Positions 33,235 through 45,177 of a stretch of 64,000 nt of DNA are shown piece after piece. The position numbers and the translations under genes were made by a program. This DNA is from Polaromonas eurypsychrophila (GTDB lineage: Bacteria > Pseudomonadota > Gammaproteobacteria > Burkholderiales > Burkholderiaceae_C): contig NZ_BMIG01000002.1 in assembly GCF_014641715.1 (NCBI RefSeq), forward strand, positions 248,001-312,000. Reading direction: 5' to 3'. Position 1 is the first letter of the stretch. Each line of letters starts with the position of its first letter. The notes under the pieces are model-generated. The model saw only the letters and a program-made list of their open reading frames with translations, was not told where the DNA came from and did not search any database.

Positions 33235-35438
33235 GCGCCCTCCGCGGCGTGCACGGCACGCAGCAGTGTGTCTGCACTCAACGGCAGCTCACGCACGCGC
33301 ACCCCCAAGGCGTCAAACACGGCATTGGCCAGCGCTGCCGCCACCGGGCCCTGAGCCGCCTCGCCAGCGCCCACAGGCGGCTCATCGGGGCGGTCGATCA
33401 CATGCACACGGACTTCCGGCACCTCGCTGAAGCGCAGCACCGGGTAGGTCAGCCATTCATCGCTGGTGATGGTGTGACGATCGAAGGTCACGCGCTCTTT
33501 GATGGTCCAGCTGGTGCTCTGGATTGCCCCGCCTTCGATCTGGTTGATCACGCCGTCAAGATCCACCACCATGCCGACATCCACCGCCAGATCGAGGTTC
33601 AGCACACGCACTTGCTCATCCACCCGCACGCGTGCAATGACGGCACACCAGGCGCCGGTGTTCTTGTAGCGCGCCCAGGCCAGACCGTAACCAATGCCGT
33701 CCGGCTCACCGGCGCGGTCGGCCCACCACCAGGACTGCTGCACCACCGTATCCAGCACAGCCAGCGCGCGCGGATCGTCGAGGTGGCGCTTGCGGAAAGT
33801 CAGGGCATCCTCACCCAGCTTCTCCGCCAGTTCGTCCACAAAGGATTCGATGGCAAACACATTGGCGAAGGCGCCCAGCGCGCGCATGGCCGAGGTGCGC
33901 AACGGCATCACGGTCAGGCGATGCGTGATCACCTTCAGGTTGGGCACGGCATAGGCCGGCACCGCATTGCGGTCGGCACCACCACCGGCGCCCATCGGCG
34001 GGTTGATCGGCAGCGGCAGGTCCGTCGCGTCGGCGCGTTCGCTGGCGGCCAGCAAGGCCGGGGCAGGAGCGCGGCCGGGGCGTGAGCTGTAGCCATTGGC
34101 CCACAACTCGTGCTGCCAGTGGCTGAGCCGTCCCGACGCATCGAGCCGCGCCTGCAGCACCGTGCGATGCGCCGCACCAAAAGGACTGTGTGTCAACTCG
34201 TCCGCACGCGACCACAACACCCGCACCGGCTCGCCCGGGCAGCGCAGGGCCATCAGCACGGCATCGAAGGCGACATCATCGGCGCCGTTGTGGCCGTAGC
34301 AACCGGCGCCCTCGACATGGTGAATCACGATATCTGCTTTCGCCACCGGCGTGGTTTCGCGGGCCAGCGCCTTCACGATATCGTCGCGCAGGTTGTGAAT
34401 GGCCTGGCTGTGCGTCCAGACTTCCATCCGGCAGCCGTCCCACCGCGCCAGCGCGCAGGAAGGTCCGATGGAGGCATGCGCCAGATAGGGCTTGAGATAG
34501 ACAGCGCGGTGATGCAGGCCGTCGGCGGGCCACTCCTGTTCACCACGTTCCGCCGTCACCGTGGTCTGGTGCGGAGCCGAGCTCAGGAAACCGTCGAGAT
34601 CGTGTAATTCGGGCAGCGGCGTGCCGGCCTGCCACCCGATCCGGCTGGCAAGCCTGGTGGCCGCCGCCTCGGCGTCACGCTCCTCGCCCGCAACGACCGC
34701 AACAAACCGTCCATCGACCCAGCAGCGCACACTGGCCGGCATGGCGGCCACGTCCTCGGCAGGCCAGCGAACCAGCGTGGCGTCGAGCGTGGCGGGGCGC
34801 AACACGCGCCCGTGCAGCATGCCGGGCAGCCGCAGGTCATGGATGAAACGGGGCCGACCGAACACCTTGTCGGCCAGGTCCACGCGTGGCGGGCTGGCCT
34901 GCCCCAGCAGGCGCCGCTCGGAAATCGCCTTGGGTTTGGCTGCGCCCGCGCACTCGATGTCGAGTTCGACGCCTTGCAGCAAAGCCGCGTAATCGCCGAG
35001 GTCCTGTCCCTGTGCAGACCGGAAGCGCCCCTCATGAACAGTGATGGTGTTGCCCGGCTGCCCGGCCAGTGCCGCTGCGCACTGCAGGGCCATCGCCCGC
35101 ACCTCGGCACAGGCCTGGCGCAAGGCGCCGCCGCTGTCCTGCACCGACAGGCTGCCGGAGGTCACGCCCTCGTCGGGGCCGCGCGCAGTGCTGGCGCTAC
35201 AAACCCGCACCGCCGTCAGCGGCACGTCCAGCTCTTCGGCGACCAGCAGTTGCAGCGCGGTCAGGATGCCCTGGCCAAGTTCGACCTTGCCGGTGAACAC
35301 CTGCACCACGCCGGGCTCGTCAAAGGCCAGCCACTGCGACAGGCGGCGGTTGGTATGCAGGCTGCCCGGCAATTGCGCTTGACCGTCCTTCCGGTCAATC
35401 ACAAAACCGCGGGGCTGGAGTGTAGAAGCTTCAGTCAT
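33231..35438 (-). CDS. Molybdopterin-binding subunit of a xanthine-oxidase-family hydroxylase (IorB/NicB-like)
   Basis: The 735-residue protein shows the large-subunit features: EPGVVQVFTGKVELGQGI, GVTSGSLSVQDSGGALRQ, ALGAFANVFAIESFVDELA and the active-site Glu in GAGEAAQG near the C-terminus. With the 2Fe-2S subunit and no FAD subunit it resembles isoquinoline or nicotinate hydroxylases that pass electrons to a cytochrome or other acceptor. It hydroxylates an N-heteroaromatic ring or an aldehyde with water as oxygen source. No XdhC-like maturation gene is seen here. It starts the minus-strand operon. Confidence 0.9.
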   Translation of the reverse strand: MTEASTLQPRGFVIDRKDGQAQLPGSLHTNRRLSQWLAFDEPGVVQVFTGKVELGQGILTALQLLVAEELDVPLTAVRVCSASTARGPDEGVTSGSLSVQDSGGALRQACAEVRAMALQCAAALAGQPGNTITVHEGRFRSAQGQDLGDYAALLQGVELDIECAGAAKPKAISERRLLGQASPPRVDLADKVFGRPRFIHDLRLPGMLHGRVLRPATLDATLVRWPAEDVAAMPASVRCWVDGRFVAVVAGEERDAEAAATRLASRIGWQAGTPLPELHDLDGFLSSAPHQTTVTAERGEQEWPADGLHHRAVYLKPYLAHASIGPSCALARWDGCRMEVWTHSQAIHNLRDDIVKALARETTPVAKADIVIHHVEGAGCYGHNGADDVAFDAVLMALRCPGEPVRVLWSRADELTHSPFGAAHRTVLQARLDASGRLSHWQHELWANGYSSRPGRAPAPALLAASERADATDLPLPINPPMGAGGGADRNAVPAYAVPNLKVITHRLTVMPLRTSAMRALGAFANVFAIESFVDELAEKLGEDALTFRKRHLDDPRALAVLDTVVQQSWWWADRAGEPDGIGYGLAWARYKNTGAWCAVIARVRVDEQVRVLNLDLAVDVGMVVDLDGVINQIEGGAIQSTSWTIKERVTFDRHTITSDEWLTYPVLRFSEVPEVRVHVIDRPDEPPVGAGEAAQGPVAAALANAVFDALGVRVRELPLSADTLLRAVHAAEGA

Positions 35439-35858
35439 GGCGCCAGGGCGTCGCTGCGGGGGCCCACGCCGATACAGGCAAGGAACACGCGCATTCCTGC
35501 GAGACCAAGCGATGCCTGTTTGTTATCTGTTGTCATGGCTGGGAATGAGTGCTGCTGCTGCATGTACCCGAATTTTAGGAACGGACGTGCCTTGGGTCCA
35601 ATACTGATTACGTCCTCTGCCATACCAATATGGAATGGTGGGTCGCCGGGTAAACCCCGACGAGCCGGCCTTGCTACGGCTTTGTGCGCCACGCAGTGCG
35701 GGCATTCGCCCGGAAGACAGTCCGTGAACGGGATACGCGCCAGCTTTGCGGCACGACCCCCATTCACAAGTCAGTACAAGAGGTTTCGGACGGTACCCCT
35801 TATCCACCGGGCGCAATCAGCTATCGAATCAATAGCATAACAGCACTGCACCTAACGA
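35439..35858. other. Spacer between hydroxylase operon and exonuclease gene
   Basis: The 420-bp spacer should hold the promoter of the molybdenum hydroxylase operon. Visible are an inverted repeat CCATA-CCAA-TATGG at 35620-35633 and a partial short interspersed repeat at 35808-35840. A 33-residue frame ending in the hydroxylase ATG has no ribosome binding site and was not called as a gene. Confidence 0.4.
35808..35840 (+). repeat. Short interspersed repeat, partial copy
   Basis: CGGGCGCAATCAGCTATCGA with ATCAATAGCATAA corresponds to the right half of the element; the GGCCTCCAGCCC end is missing. Confidence 0.5.
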
Positions 35859-36491
35859 TCAAACCGGCACAGGCGCAGCGTGTTGCGCCATCAGCGCCTG
35901 CACCGCCGGTCTTGCGCAGCGCTGCAGGGCCATCAGCAAGCCATGGTCCGGACGAAGAACCCCATGCCGGGTGCGCAGGTCGTGCTGGATCTGGCCCAGC
36001 AATGCAGCTGCCATCTCGGCATCGGCCATCGCCCGGTGAGCGCGGCCACCTGTGGGCAAATGGTGGTAGTCCACCAGCACGCCCAGCTTGTGGCTAGGTG
36101 CCTGGGGGTACAGCCTTCTGGACACCAGCATGGTGCAGGCAAACGCCTGGGCCGAAGCGTGTGTTGCGGGGACTCCCGCATTCGCCAGTTCAGCCAGCCA
36201 GAACCTGCGGTCGAAGGATGCGTTGTGCGCCACCATGGGCGCGCTGCCGACGAAGCGTCCGGCCTCCCGCATGACGGTATCGGCGTCCGGCGCGGCAGAC
36301 ACCATGGCGTTGCTGATGCCGGTGAAGCTGGTGATGAAGGCGGGAATGTGCACACCCGCATTCATCAGGCTCTGGAAACGATCCAGTACCTTGCCGTTTT
36401 CGACCAGCACGATGGCCACCTCGGTAGCGCGGTCGCCCATCGCGGGCGACAGGCCGGTGGTTTCAAAGTCGATAACTGCAATACAAGTCAC
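35859..36491 (-). CDS. DEDDh-type 3'-5' exonuclease (DnaQ-like)
   Basis: The 210-residue protein has the exonuclease motifs DFETTGL (Asp8, Glu10), VAHNASFDRRF and HRAMADAE, so DnaQ/RNase T-type nuclease with a catalytic His. It could act as a proofreading or repair exonuclease; it is not the polymerase epsilon subunit by clear hallmark. It follows gyrB on the same strand with a 27-bp gap, a position it may share in related genomes. Confidence 0.87.
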   Translation of the reverse strand: MTCIAVIDFETTGLSPAMGDRATEVAIVLVENGKVLDRFQSLMNAGVHIPAFITSFTGISNAMVSAAPDADTVMREAGRFVGSAPMVAHNASFDRRFWLAELANAGVPATHASAQAFACTMLVSRRLYPQAPSHKLGVLVDYHHLPTGGRAHRAMADAEMAAALLGQIQHDLRTRHGVLRPDHGLLMALQRCARPAVQALMAQHAAPVPV

Positions 36492-36518
36492 GCGGATGCA
36501 ATTGCGAAACCAACGCCC

Positions 36519-39158
<2,640 letters not shown>

Positions 39159-39173
39159 TCAATCTCTTCAATG

Positions 39174-39203
39174 ACCGAACCCGCTTTGGCTAGCGGGTTC
39201 GGT
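39174..39203 (+). terminator. Hairpin with T-tract between dnaN and gyrB
   Basis: A 12-bp perfect stem (ACCGAACCCGCT, 6-base loop, AGCGGGTTCGGT) is followed on the plus strand by four more T bases. Genes on both sides are on the minus strand, so it may be an RNA processing or stability structure between dnaN and gyrB, or a terminator for antisense reading. Confidence 0.5.
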
Positions 39204-39258
39204 TTTTACTCTGACTGTCTTCAAGGGCTGGTACAGGGTGCTATCAGTCCCTGCTGCT

Positions 39259-39348
39259 GTCATCCCGGACTTGATCCGGGATACATGCCACATCGACCTT
39301 GTTGTGTTTATGCTGCATGGATTGCGGGTCAAAGCCCGCAATGACACT
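39259..39348 (+). repeat. GTCAT-type palindromic repeat, dnaN-gyrB spacer
   Basis: The spacer contains TGTCATCCCGGACTTGATCC and a later CAAAGCCCGCAATGACA, which pair as inverted repeats. The same start motif occurs at 11171, 20479 and, in a variant form, 62788. It is an intergenic repeat, not a gene. Confidence 0.7.
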
Positions 39349-39356
39349 TTTTTTCA

Positions 39357-40463
39357 CTAAATCCGCATCGGCATCACAACGTATTTGAAAGCAGCGTCGT
39401 CGGGAATGGTCAGAAGGGCCGAGCTGTTGGAATCGGCCAACTCGATTTTCACCATGTCCTGATCCATGTTGGCCAGTGCGTCGATCAGGTAGGTAACGTT
39501 GAAGCCGATCTCGATCGCGTCGCCGCCGTAGTCAATGTCGAGCTCGTCCACAGCTTCTTCCTGCTCGGCGTTGTTGGACGCCACGCGCAGGGTGCCGGGC
39601 TCAATGTTCAGGCGCACACCCTTGAACTTTTCGCTGGTCAAAATGGCGGTGCGCTGCAGGCTGGCCAGCAGCGGCACACGGCCCAGGGTGATGATGTTCT
39701 TGTGGTTCTTCGGGATCACGCGGTTGTAGTCGGGAAACTTGCCCTCAACCAGCTTGGTGACGAATTCCATGCCTTCGAACGAAAACTTGGCTTGGTTGCC
39801 GGCAAATTGCATCTCGATCGCGCCTTCCTTGTCGCTGAGCAGGCGCTGCATCTCGAGCACCGTCTTGCGCGGCAGAATCACTTCCTGGCGCGGCACTTCA
39901 ACGTCGAGCGTGGCCGACGAAAACGCCAGACGATGACCGTCGGTAGCCACCAGGCTGAGCTGCTTGCCTTCGGCGACGAACAAAATGCCGTTGAGGTAGT
40001 AGCGAATGTCGTGCACCGCCATCGCAAACGAAACCTGGTTCAGCAGCTCTTTGAGCACTTTTTGCGGCACCGAGAAGCTGGGGCCAAAGTTAGCGGCTTC
40101 CTGCACCAGAGGAAAGTCTTCGGCCGGCAGGGTTTGCAACGTGAAGCGGCTTTTGCCACCCTTGAGGATCAGTTTGCTCTGCGCCGACTCCAGCGACACC
40201 GTCTGGTCGCTGGGCATGGAACGCAGGATGTCGATGAGCTTACGTGCGCCCACAGTGGTCGTGAAGTTGCCGCTGTCGCCATCAAGCTCGGCGGTGGTGC
40301 GAATTTGAATTTCGAGGTCGCTGGTAGTCAGTTGCAACTGCGAGCCTGTTTTGCGGATCAGCACGTTGGCCAGGATAGGCAGCGTGTGCCTGCGCTCCAC
40401 AATGCCGGCAACTGATTGCAGAACCGATAAAACTTTATCCTGAGTGGCTTTGAGAACAATCAC
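39357..40463 (-). CDS. dnaN: DNA polymerase III beta subunit (sliding clamp)
   Basis: The 368-residue protein is a complete beta clamp, beginning MIVLKATQDKVLSVLQSVAG and ending KYVVMPMRI with the C-terminal MPMRI tail common to the family. It forms the ring that holds the replicative polymerase on DNA. The oriC region lies directly upstream, between its start and the dnaA stop. Confidence 0.97.
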   Translation of the reverse strand: MIVLKATQDKVLSVLQSVAGIVERRHTLPILANVLIRKTGSQLQLTTSDLEIQIRTTAELDGDSGNFTTTVGARKLIDILRSMPSDQTVSLESAQSKLILKGGKSRFTLQTLPAEDFPLVQEAANFGPSFSVPQKVLKELLNQVSFAMAVHDIRYYLNGILFVAEGKQLSLVATDGHRLAFSSATLDVEVPRQEVILPRKTVLEMQRLLSDKEGAIEMQFAGNQAKFSFEGMEFVTKLVEGKFPDYNRVIPKNHKNIITLGRVPLLASLQRTAILTSEKFKGVRLNIEPGTLRVASNNAEQEEAVDELDIDYGGDAIEIGFNVTYLIDALANMDQDMVKIELADSNSSALLTIPDDAAFKYVVMPMRI

Positions 40464-40732
40464 TGTCTTAACCTCTTATTTCTTTAATTCAAATTAGTAG
40501 TAGTAGATAAGGGAAGCACGTTTCTGTGGACAGCCCTATTTTCTTCTTTTTGATCAACTACTTGGCGCTTGTTTAACCTTGTGGTCAGACATCCCCCAAC
40601 CCTGCTGCCGAATATGAACAACTTTCAGAAAACCGCTTGTCCTGTGGATAAGTGATGGGTTGTTCAAAACTTGTCCCCACAGTTGTCAGACTGGCTGGCA
40701 AACGGGGAAAAGAGGCTGAAAAAGTACTCACT
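40464..40732. other. Replication origin (oriC) candidate
   Basis: The 269-bp dnaN-dnaA spacer has an AT-rich tract next to dnaN (about 40473-40494), a run of TAG triplets (40495-40506), a DnaA box TGTGGACAG at 40525-40533 and a consensus box TGTGGATAA at 40643-40651. Read on the minus strand, the order is DnaA box, 18-bp GC-containing spacer, CTA triplets, AT-rich tract, which is the order of the DnaA-trio unwinding system. Gene direction changes around this point fit a bidirectional origin. Confidence 0.8.
40643..40651 (-). promoter_or_regulatory. Consensus DnaA box in oriC
   Basis: TGTGGATAA is the reverse complement of the consensus DnaA box TTATCCACA. Confidence 0.85.
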
Positions 40733-42127
40733 TCAGCCTTTCAGGGTTTGTTCCAGCACATGTAGTTGCTGGTTGAGCTCGGTCATCTGCTGGCGCTCAG
40801 CAGACATCTTGCGCACGGCATGAAGGACGGTGGTGTGGTCCCGGCCACCAAACAGCTCGCCAATCTCAGGAAGGCTCTTTTGGGTAAGTTCTTTGGCCAG
40901 GTACATGGCAATCTGCCGCGGCCGGGCAATGCTGGCCGGCCGCTTCTTTGAATACATGTCGGCGACCTTGATCTTGTAATAGTCGGCCACCGTCTTCTGG
41001 ATGTTTTCCACGGAGATCTGCCGGTTCTGGATGGACAGCAGGTCGCGCAGGGCCTCCCGAGCTAGCTGGATCGATATTTCCTTGAGGTTGAAGCGGGAGT
41101 AAGCCAGGATCTTGCGCAGCGCGCCTTCCAGCTCACGCACGTTGGATCGCACGTTCTTTGCCACAAAAAAGGCCACCTCTTCAGGCATGACGGTGCCTTC
41201 AGCCTCGGCCTTGCGGATCAAGATGGCCACCCGCATTTCGAGCTCGGGCGGCTCGATTGCGACGGTCAGGCCGGAATCAAAACGCGACACCAGACGCTCA
41301 TGGATGTCCGTCAGACCTTTGGGATAGGTGTCGCTGGTCATCACAATGTGTGATTTTTTGGTCAGCAAGGCCTCAAAGGCGTTGAAGAACTCTTCCTGTG
41401 TGCGGTCCTTGTTGGCCAGGAACTGCACATCGTCGATCAGCAGCAAATCCAGTGAGTGGTAGCGCTCCTTGAACTCGTCAAAAGTTTTGCGCTGGTAGGC
41501 TTTAACCACATCCGAGACAAATTGCTCGGCGTGGATGTAGAGAACTTTGCTGGCGGGGTTGTCGGCCAGCAGCTTGTTGCCGATGGCGTGCATCAAATGG
41601 GTTTTACCCAAACCGACGCCGCCGTAGATAAAAAGCGGGTTGTACAACTGGCCCAAGCTGCTTGAAACATGCATGGCGGCAGCCCGGCCCATGCGGTTGG
41701 CCGTGCCTTCAATCAGGGTGTCAAACGTCAGCGCGGTGTTCAGCCGGTTCTTGAAAGGGGCGCCGGCCACGTCGTCCGGTACACCCAGCGCAGCCGGCTC
41801 AGCCACGCCGTTGCCCTCAAAGCTGCGCGTCAAGGGGGAAGACCGGACGGGAGCTTCACGCTGAGCGAGCGCTAACTCAAGGTGAATACCGTGGCCGGAG
41901 ATTTTTTCCAGCAGGGCAGAAATACGGCCTGCGTACTGGGCCCGGATCCAGTCCAGTTTGAAGCGGTTGGCGACCTGGATGGTGACTTTGGACAGGTCGG
42001 CGGCGACCTCTGCAACCAGCGGGCGAATCCAGGTATTGAACTGCTGCTCGGGCAATTCCTGCGCCAGGTGGTCGACGCAGCTTTGCCACAGGTCCTGGCT
42101 GGAACTGAGAACAGATGCTTCACGCAT
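40733..42127 (-). CDS. dnaA: Chromosomal replication initiator DnaA
   Basis: The 464-residue protein has the domain I start ([22 protein letters not shown]), Walker [17 protein letters not shown], Walker [13 protein letters not shown] and the C-terminal DNA-binding [15 protein letters not shown]. It opens oriC. The ATG at 42127 is followed by REASVLSSS; it is the natural start before the conserved domain I, though a later start cannot be excluded. DnaA boxes in the upstream spacer suggest self-regulation. Confidence 0.96.
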   Translation of the reverse strand: MREASVLSSSQDLWQSCVDHLAQELPEQQFNTWIRPLVAEVAADLSKVTIQVANRFKLDWIRAQYAGRISALLEKISGHGIHLELALAQREAPVRSSPLTRSFEGNGVAEPAALGVPDDVAGAPFKNRLNTALTFDTLIEGTANRMGRAAAMHVSSSLGQLYNPLFIYGGVGLGKTHLMHAIGNKLLADNPASKVLYIHAEQFVSDVVKAYQRKTFDEFKERYHSLDLLLIDDVQFLANKDRTQEEFFNAFEALLTKKSHIVMTSDTYPKGLTDIHERLVSRFDSGLTVAIEPPELEMRVAILIRKAEAEGTVMPEEVAFFVAKNVRSNVRELEGALRKILAYSRFNLKEISIQLAREALRDLLSIQNRQISVENIQKTVADYYKIKVADMYSKKRPASIARPRQIAMYLAKELTQKSLPEIGELFGGRDHTTVLHAVRKMSAERQQMTELNQQLHVLEQTLKG

Positions 42128-42172
42128 ACGGGGTTTTATCTGGACAGTCACAGTTGCCGGCAGGCGTGTGCT

Positions 42173-42181
42173 TGTGGATAG
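42173..42181 (-). promoter_or_regulatory. DnaA box near dnaA start
   Basis: TGTGGATAG is the reverse complement of a DnaA box with one change from consensus. It is about 46 bp upstream of dnaA and is consistent with autoregulation. Confidence 0.65.
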
Positions 42182-42222
42182 TATTAATTTTTGGCACCTG
42201 TTATTGTAGCTGTGCGGCCTAG

Positions 42223-42231
42223 TTATCCACA
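42223..42231 (+). promoter_or_regulatory. Consensus DnaA box near dnaA start
   Basis: TTATCCACA is an exact consensus DnaA box in the dnaA upstream region. Confidence 0.85.
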
Positions 42232-42320
42232 AAAATACTCGTGCGGATTTTAACCTAGTACGACACCCCCGACCGGGGTGTCCCATCTGAGGCTTTACCG
42301 CCAATACAGGGCGTAACTTG

Positions 42321-42348
42321 TTGCCACACTTTCGAAATCTGCGATAAT
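42321..42348 (+). promoter_or_regulatory. Sigma-70-type promoter for rpmH
   Basis: TTGCCA (42321-42326) and GATAAT (42343-42348) are separated by 16 bp, close to the consensus -35 and -10 boxes, about 115 bp before the rpmH start. Confidence 0.6.
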
Positions 42349-42463
42349 CATGGGTTTCCCTGACTCGTCGCAGGTTTGCAAGTTGTGCTGGTGCTTATTT
42401 TTAGCCGCTGGACCATGCATTGCTGATTTTGCACAGGGAGCTTTGTAGCTTGTAGGACCCATC

Positions 42464-42598
42464 ATGAAACGCACATACCAACCTTCCAAAGTCAAGCGCG
42501 CACGCACGCACGGCTTCCTGACACGCATGAAAACACGTGGCGGACGCGCAGTGATTGCCGCCCGTCGCGCCAAAGGCCGCAAGCGCCTGGCTGTATAA
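42464..42598 (+). CDS. rpmH: 50S ribosomal protein L34
   Basis: A 44-residue basic protein starting [18 protein letters not shown] and ending KGRKRLAV, the standard L34 sequence and length. It is the first gene of rpmH-rnpA-yidD-yidC-mnmE, reading away from oriC. Confidence 0.98.
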   Translation: MKRTYQPSKVKRARTHGFLTRMKTRGGRAVIAARRAKGRKRLAV

Positions 42599-42643
42599 GC
42601 CCGTTTCCGGCTCCGGTTGCTTTCGCGCGGACGCCAGGCGCCA

Positions 42644-43054
42644 GTGCAGCGACTTCAAACCCGTCCCCAGTTTCAGGCAGTTCTTGCCGGTGCCATCGTT
42701 GCAAAAACACTGCATTTCGCATTGCACTGCAATGCGCTTGATGCCATGAACGCGCAGACCATGCCCGCCACAACCCACGACACTCCGGACTTGTTTCCGG
42801 TGCAGGACACCTGGGTCGGGGCGATGGTTCCTAAACGTTGGGCCAAACGCGCGGTGACGCGCAACGCCATCAAAAGACAGATCTACACCGTGAGCGCTGA
42901 TTTTTTGCCCCGTTATCCCCAAGCTGCCTGGGTGGTGCGCCTGCGCCGTGATTTTTCCCGCAAGGAATTTGTCAGCGCCAGCTCCGAAGCGCTCACGCAG
43001 GCCGTTCGCAGCGAAGTGCTGGCCTTGATGCAGGCCGGAGCACCTAAGGCATGA
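42644..43054 (+). CDS. rnpA: Ribonuclease P protein component
   Basis: The 136-residue protein has the RnpA signature VTRNAIKRQIYT and the late WVVRLRRDFSR. GTG at 42644 is chosen because it begins VQRLQTRPQFQAVLAG, matching the usual start; the upstream frame is short and unlike the family. It processes tRNA 5' ends with RnpB RNA. The stop overlaps yidD (ATGA). Confidence 0.92.
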   Translation: MQRLQTRPQFQAVLAGAIVAKTLHFALHCNALDAMNAQTMPATTHDTPDLFPVQDTWVGAMVPKRWAKRAVTRNAIKRQIYTVSADFLPRYPQAAWVVRLRRDFSRKEFVSASSEALTQAVRSEVLALMQAGAPKA

Positions 43055-43404
43055 GCGCCTTGGCCACACTGCGCCGCGCGGCTTCTGCGCTCAGCCGCTT
43101 GCCGCAAAAATGTCTGGTGACCCTGGTCAAGGGCTACCGCTTGTTGCTAAGCCCCTGGTTGGGCTCATCTTGCCGCTTTGAGCCGACCTGTTCCGCCTAT
43201 TCCTTGCAGGCGCTGCAGCAGCACGGCGCCGTCAAAGGCAGCTATCTCACGCTTTACCGCTTGGTTCGTTGCCACCCCGGGTGCAACGGTGGATACGATC
43301 CGGTGCCCTCGTCGACGCCGCCCCCGTCCACTGGTCGATTTTCCCTTTTCACCCGTCTTGTCACGCCCGTGACTTCGATTTCCTCTAAAAAGAAGCCGTC
43401 ATGA
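43051..43404 (+). CDS. yidD: Membrane protein insertion efficiency factor YidD
   Basis: The 117-residue protein has YRLLLSPWLGSSCRFEPTCS, YSLQALQQHG and RCHPGCNGGYDPVP, the YidD family pattern. The Ser/Thr/Pro tail after this is poorly conserved. It supports YidC-dependent insertion. It overlaps rnpA and yidC by 4 bp each. Confidence 0.94.
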   Translation: MSALATLRRAASALSRLPQKCLVTLVKGYRLLLSPWLGSSCRFEPTCSAYSLQALQQHGAVKGSYLTLYRLVRCHPGCNGGYDPVPSSTPPPSTGRFSLFTRLVTPVTSISSKKKPS

Positions 43405-45131
43405 ACGACATACGCCGCACCATCTTGTGGGTGATTTTTGGTTTTTCCATGGTCCTGTTGTGGGACCAATGGCAGATTTTTAATGGCAACAAGGCGACCT
43501 TTTTTCCGTCACCCGCGCCTGTCGTCAGCAGCCCTGCCCCAGCGAGCAAACCCGTTGCTACGGCAAGCGTTCCCACGGGCGCACCCGGTAGCAGCGCCGT
43601 GCCGGCACCGATGGCGCTTTCTGGCGCAGTGGTTGCTGCGCCCGGCGCTGTGCCCGCCAGCACTCCGTCGGCGACCAAGCAGCGCCTGGTCGTGGGCACG
43701 GATGTGCTGTCGCTGACCTTTGACACCGAAGGCGGCACGCTGATTGGTTCGGCCTTTCCGCGCCTGAAAGATGTGGATGGCAAGACCGATGGTTTCGTGC
43801 TGCTCGATGAAAGCGCGGCGCGTGTTTATGTGGCCCAGTCCGGCCTGATCGCAGGTGCCGGCGGCGGCAGCTTCCCCACCCACAAAACACTGATGACGGC
43901 GTTGCCAAACGAGCGCCAGCTCAAGGACAGCCAGGACAGCCTGGAAGTCAGGTTCGAGTCGGCCGAGGTCGGCGGCGTCAAGCTGATCAAAACCTACACG
44001 CTCAAACGCGGGGCCTATGACATGGCGGTGCGCCACGACATCGTCAATACCGGCACAGCCCCGGTGTCGCCGCAGCTCTACATGCAGTTGGTGCGTGACG
44101 GCAACAAGCTGCCAGGCGAGTCGGCGTTTTATTCGACCTTTACCGGCCCTGCGCTTTATACCGAGGCCAAGAAATACCAGAAGGTCGAATTCAGCGACAT
44201 TGAGAAGAACAAGGTCGAGGTTGAGAAACACGCCAGCAATGGTTATGTGGCCATGGTCCAGCATTATTTTGCGTCGGCCTGGATCCTGCCTGACGGCCTT
44301 CAGCGCGACATTTTCCTGCGCAAGGTGGACACCAACCTGTATGCGGTGGGCATGATCACGCCGCTGGAAGCCATCGCGCCCGGCACCACCAAGTCAAGCA
44401 CTGCGACGCTGTTTGTCGGCCCGCAAGAAGAAAAACAGCTTGAGTCGATTGCGCCGGGGCTGGAGCTGGTCAAGGACTATGGCTGGTTGACCATTCTGGC
44501 AAAACCGTTGTACTGGCTGCTCGACAAGTTGCATGGCATCCTGCAGAACTGGGGATGGTCGATTGTGGCGCTGGTGGTGCTGCTGAAAATCGCGTTCTAC
44601 TGGCTCAACGCCAAGGCCTATGCAAGCATGGCCAAGATGAAGGCGGTCAACCCCAAGATCATGGAAATGCGCGAGCGCCTGAAGGACAAGCCGCAGGAAA
44701 TGCAAGTGGCCATGATGAAGATTTACAAGGAAGAAAAGGTCAACCCGATGGGTGGCTGCTTCCCCATCATGATCCAGATTCCAGTGTTCATCGCCCTGTA
44801 CTGGGTGTTGCTGAGCTCGGTCGAGATGCGCAATGCGCCGTGGACTTTGTGGATCAAGGACTTGTCTTCGCCTGATCCCTTCTACATTCTGCCGCTGTTG
44901 ATGACGGCGACGACCATGCTGCAGACGGCTTTGAACCCGACGCCACCGGACCCGATGCAAGCCAAGTTGATGTGGTTCATGCCGCTGATTTTCAGTGTGA
45001 TGTTCTTCTTCTTCCCGGCCGGCCTGGTTCTGTACTGGATCACCAATAACATCCTGTCGATCGCGCAGCAGTGGGTGATCAACACCCGCATGGGTGTGCC
45101 GCCGCAGTTCAACCTGCCGAAGTTCAGGTAA
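43401..45131 (+). CDS. yidC: Membrane protein insertase YidC
   Basis: The 576-residue protein has the N-terminal helix, a large periplasmic domain with an Ala/Pro/Ser-rich linker (about 35-95), and the conserved C-terminal five-helix core ([42 protein letters not shown]). It inserts inner-membrane proteins with or without Sec. The frame runs complete from an ATGA overlap with yidD. Confidence 0.97.
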   Translation: MNDIRRTILWVIFGFSMVLLWDQWQIFNGNKATFFPSPAPVVSSPAPASKPVATASVPTGAPGSSAVPAPMALSGAVVAAPGAVPASTPSATKQRLVVGTDVLSLTFDTEGGTLIGSAFPRLKDVDGKTDGFVLLDESAARVYVAQSGLIAGAGGGSFPTHKTLMTALPNERQLKDSQDSLEVRFESAEVGGVKLIKTYTLKRGAYDMAVRHDIVNTGTAPVSPQLYMQLVRDGNKLPGESAFYSTFTGPALYTEAKKYQKVEFSDIEKNKVEVEKHASNGYVAMVQHYFASAWILPDGLQRDIFLRKVDTNLYAVGMITPLEAIAPGTTKSSTATLFVGPQEEKQLESIAPGLELVKDYGWLTILAKPLYWLLDKLHGILQNWGWSIVALVVLLKIAFYWLNAKAYASMAKMKAVNPKIMEMRERLKDKPQEMQVAMMKIYKEEKVNPMGGCFPIMIQIPVFIALYWVLLSSVEMRNAPWTLWIKDLSSPDPFYILPLLMTATTMLQTALNPTPPDPMQAKLMWFMPLIFSVMFFFFPAGLVLYWITNNILSIAQQWVINTRMGVPPQFNLPKFR

Positions 45132-45139
45132 GCAGAAAA

Positions 45140-45162
45140 AAAGGGCCGCTTCGCGGCCCTTT
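45140..45162 (+). terminator. Hairpin after yidC
   Basis: AAAGGGCCGC with a 3-base loop and GCGGCCCTTT forms a strong stem just after the yidC stop and before mnmE. T-run is short, so it may act as an attenuating structure more than a full terminator. Confidence 0.6.
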
Positions 45163-45177
45163 ACCATTGCGCCTACC

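Larger units (their letters stand above)
42128..42463. other. dnaA-rpmH divergent spacer with DnaA boxes
   Basis: The 336-bp spacer carries promoters for dnaA (minus) and rpmH (plus). DnaA boxes are at 42173-42181 (TGTGGATAG) and 42223-42231 (TTATCCACA). A hairpin with 8-bp arms, GACACCCC (42262-42269) and GGGGTGTC (42275-42282), lies between them and the rpmH promoter. Confidence 0.7.

Noticed and set aside
35435..35767. A minus-strand frame ending in the hydroxylase start codon, including a 33-residue candidate leader.
   Set aside because: No ribosome binding site and no coding pattern; the ATGA overlap alone is not enough.
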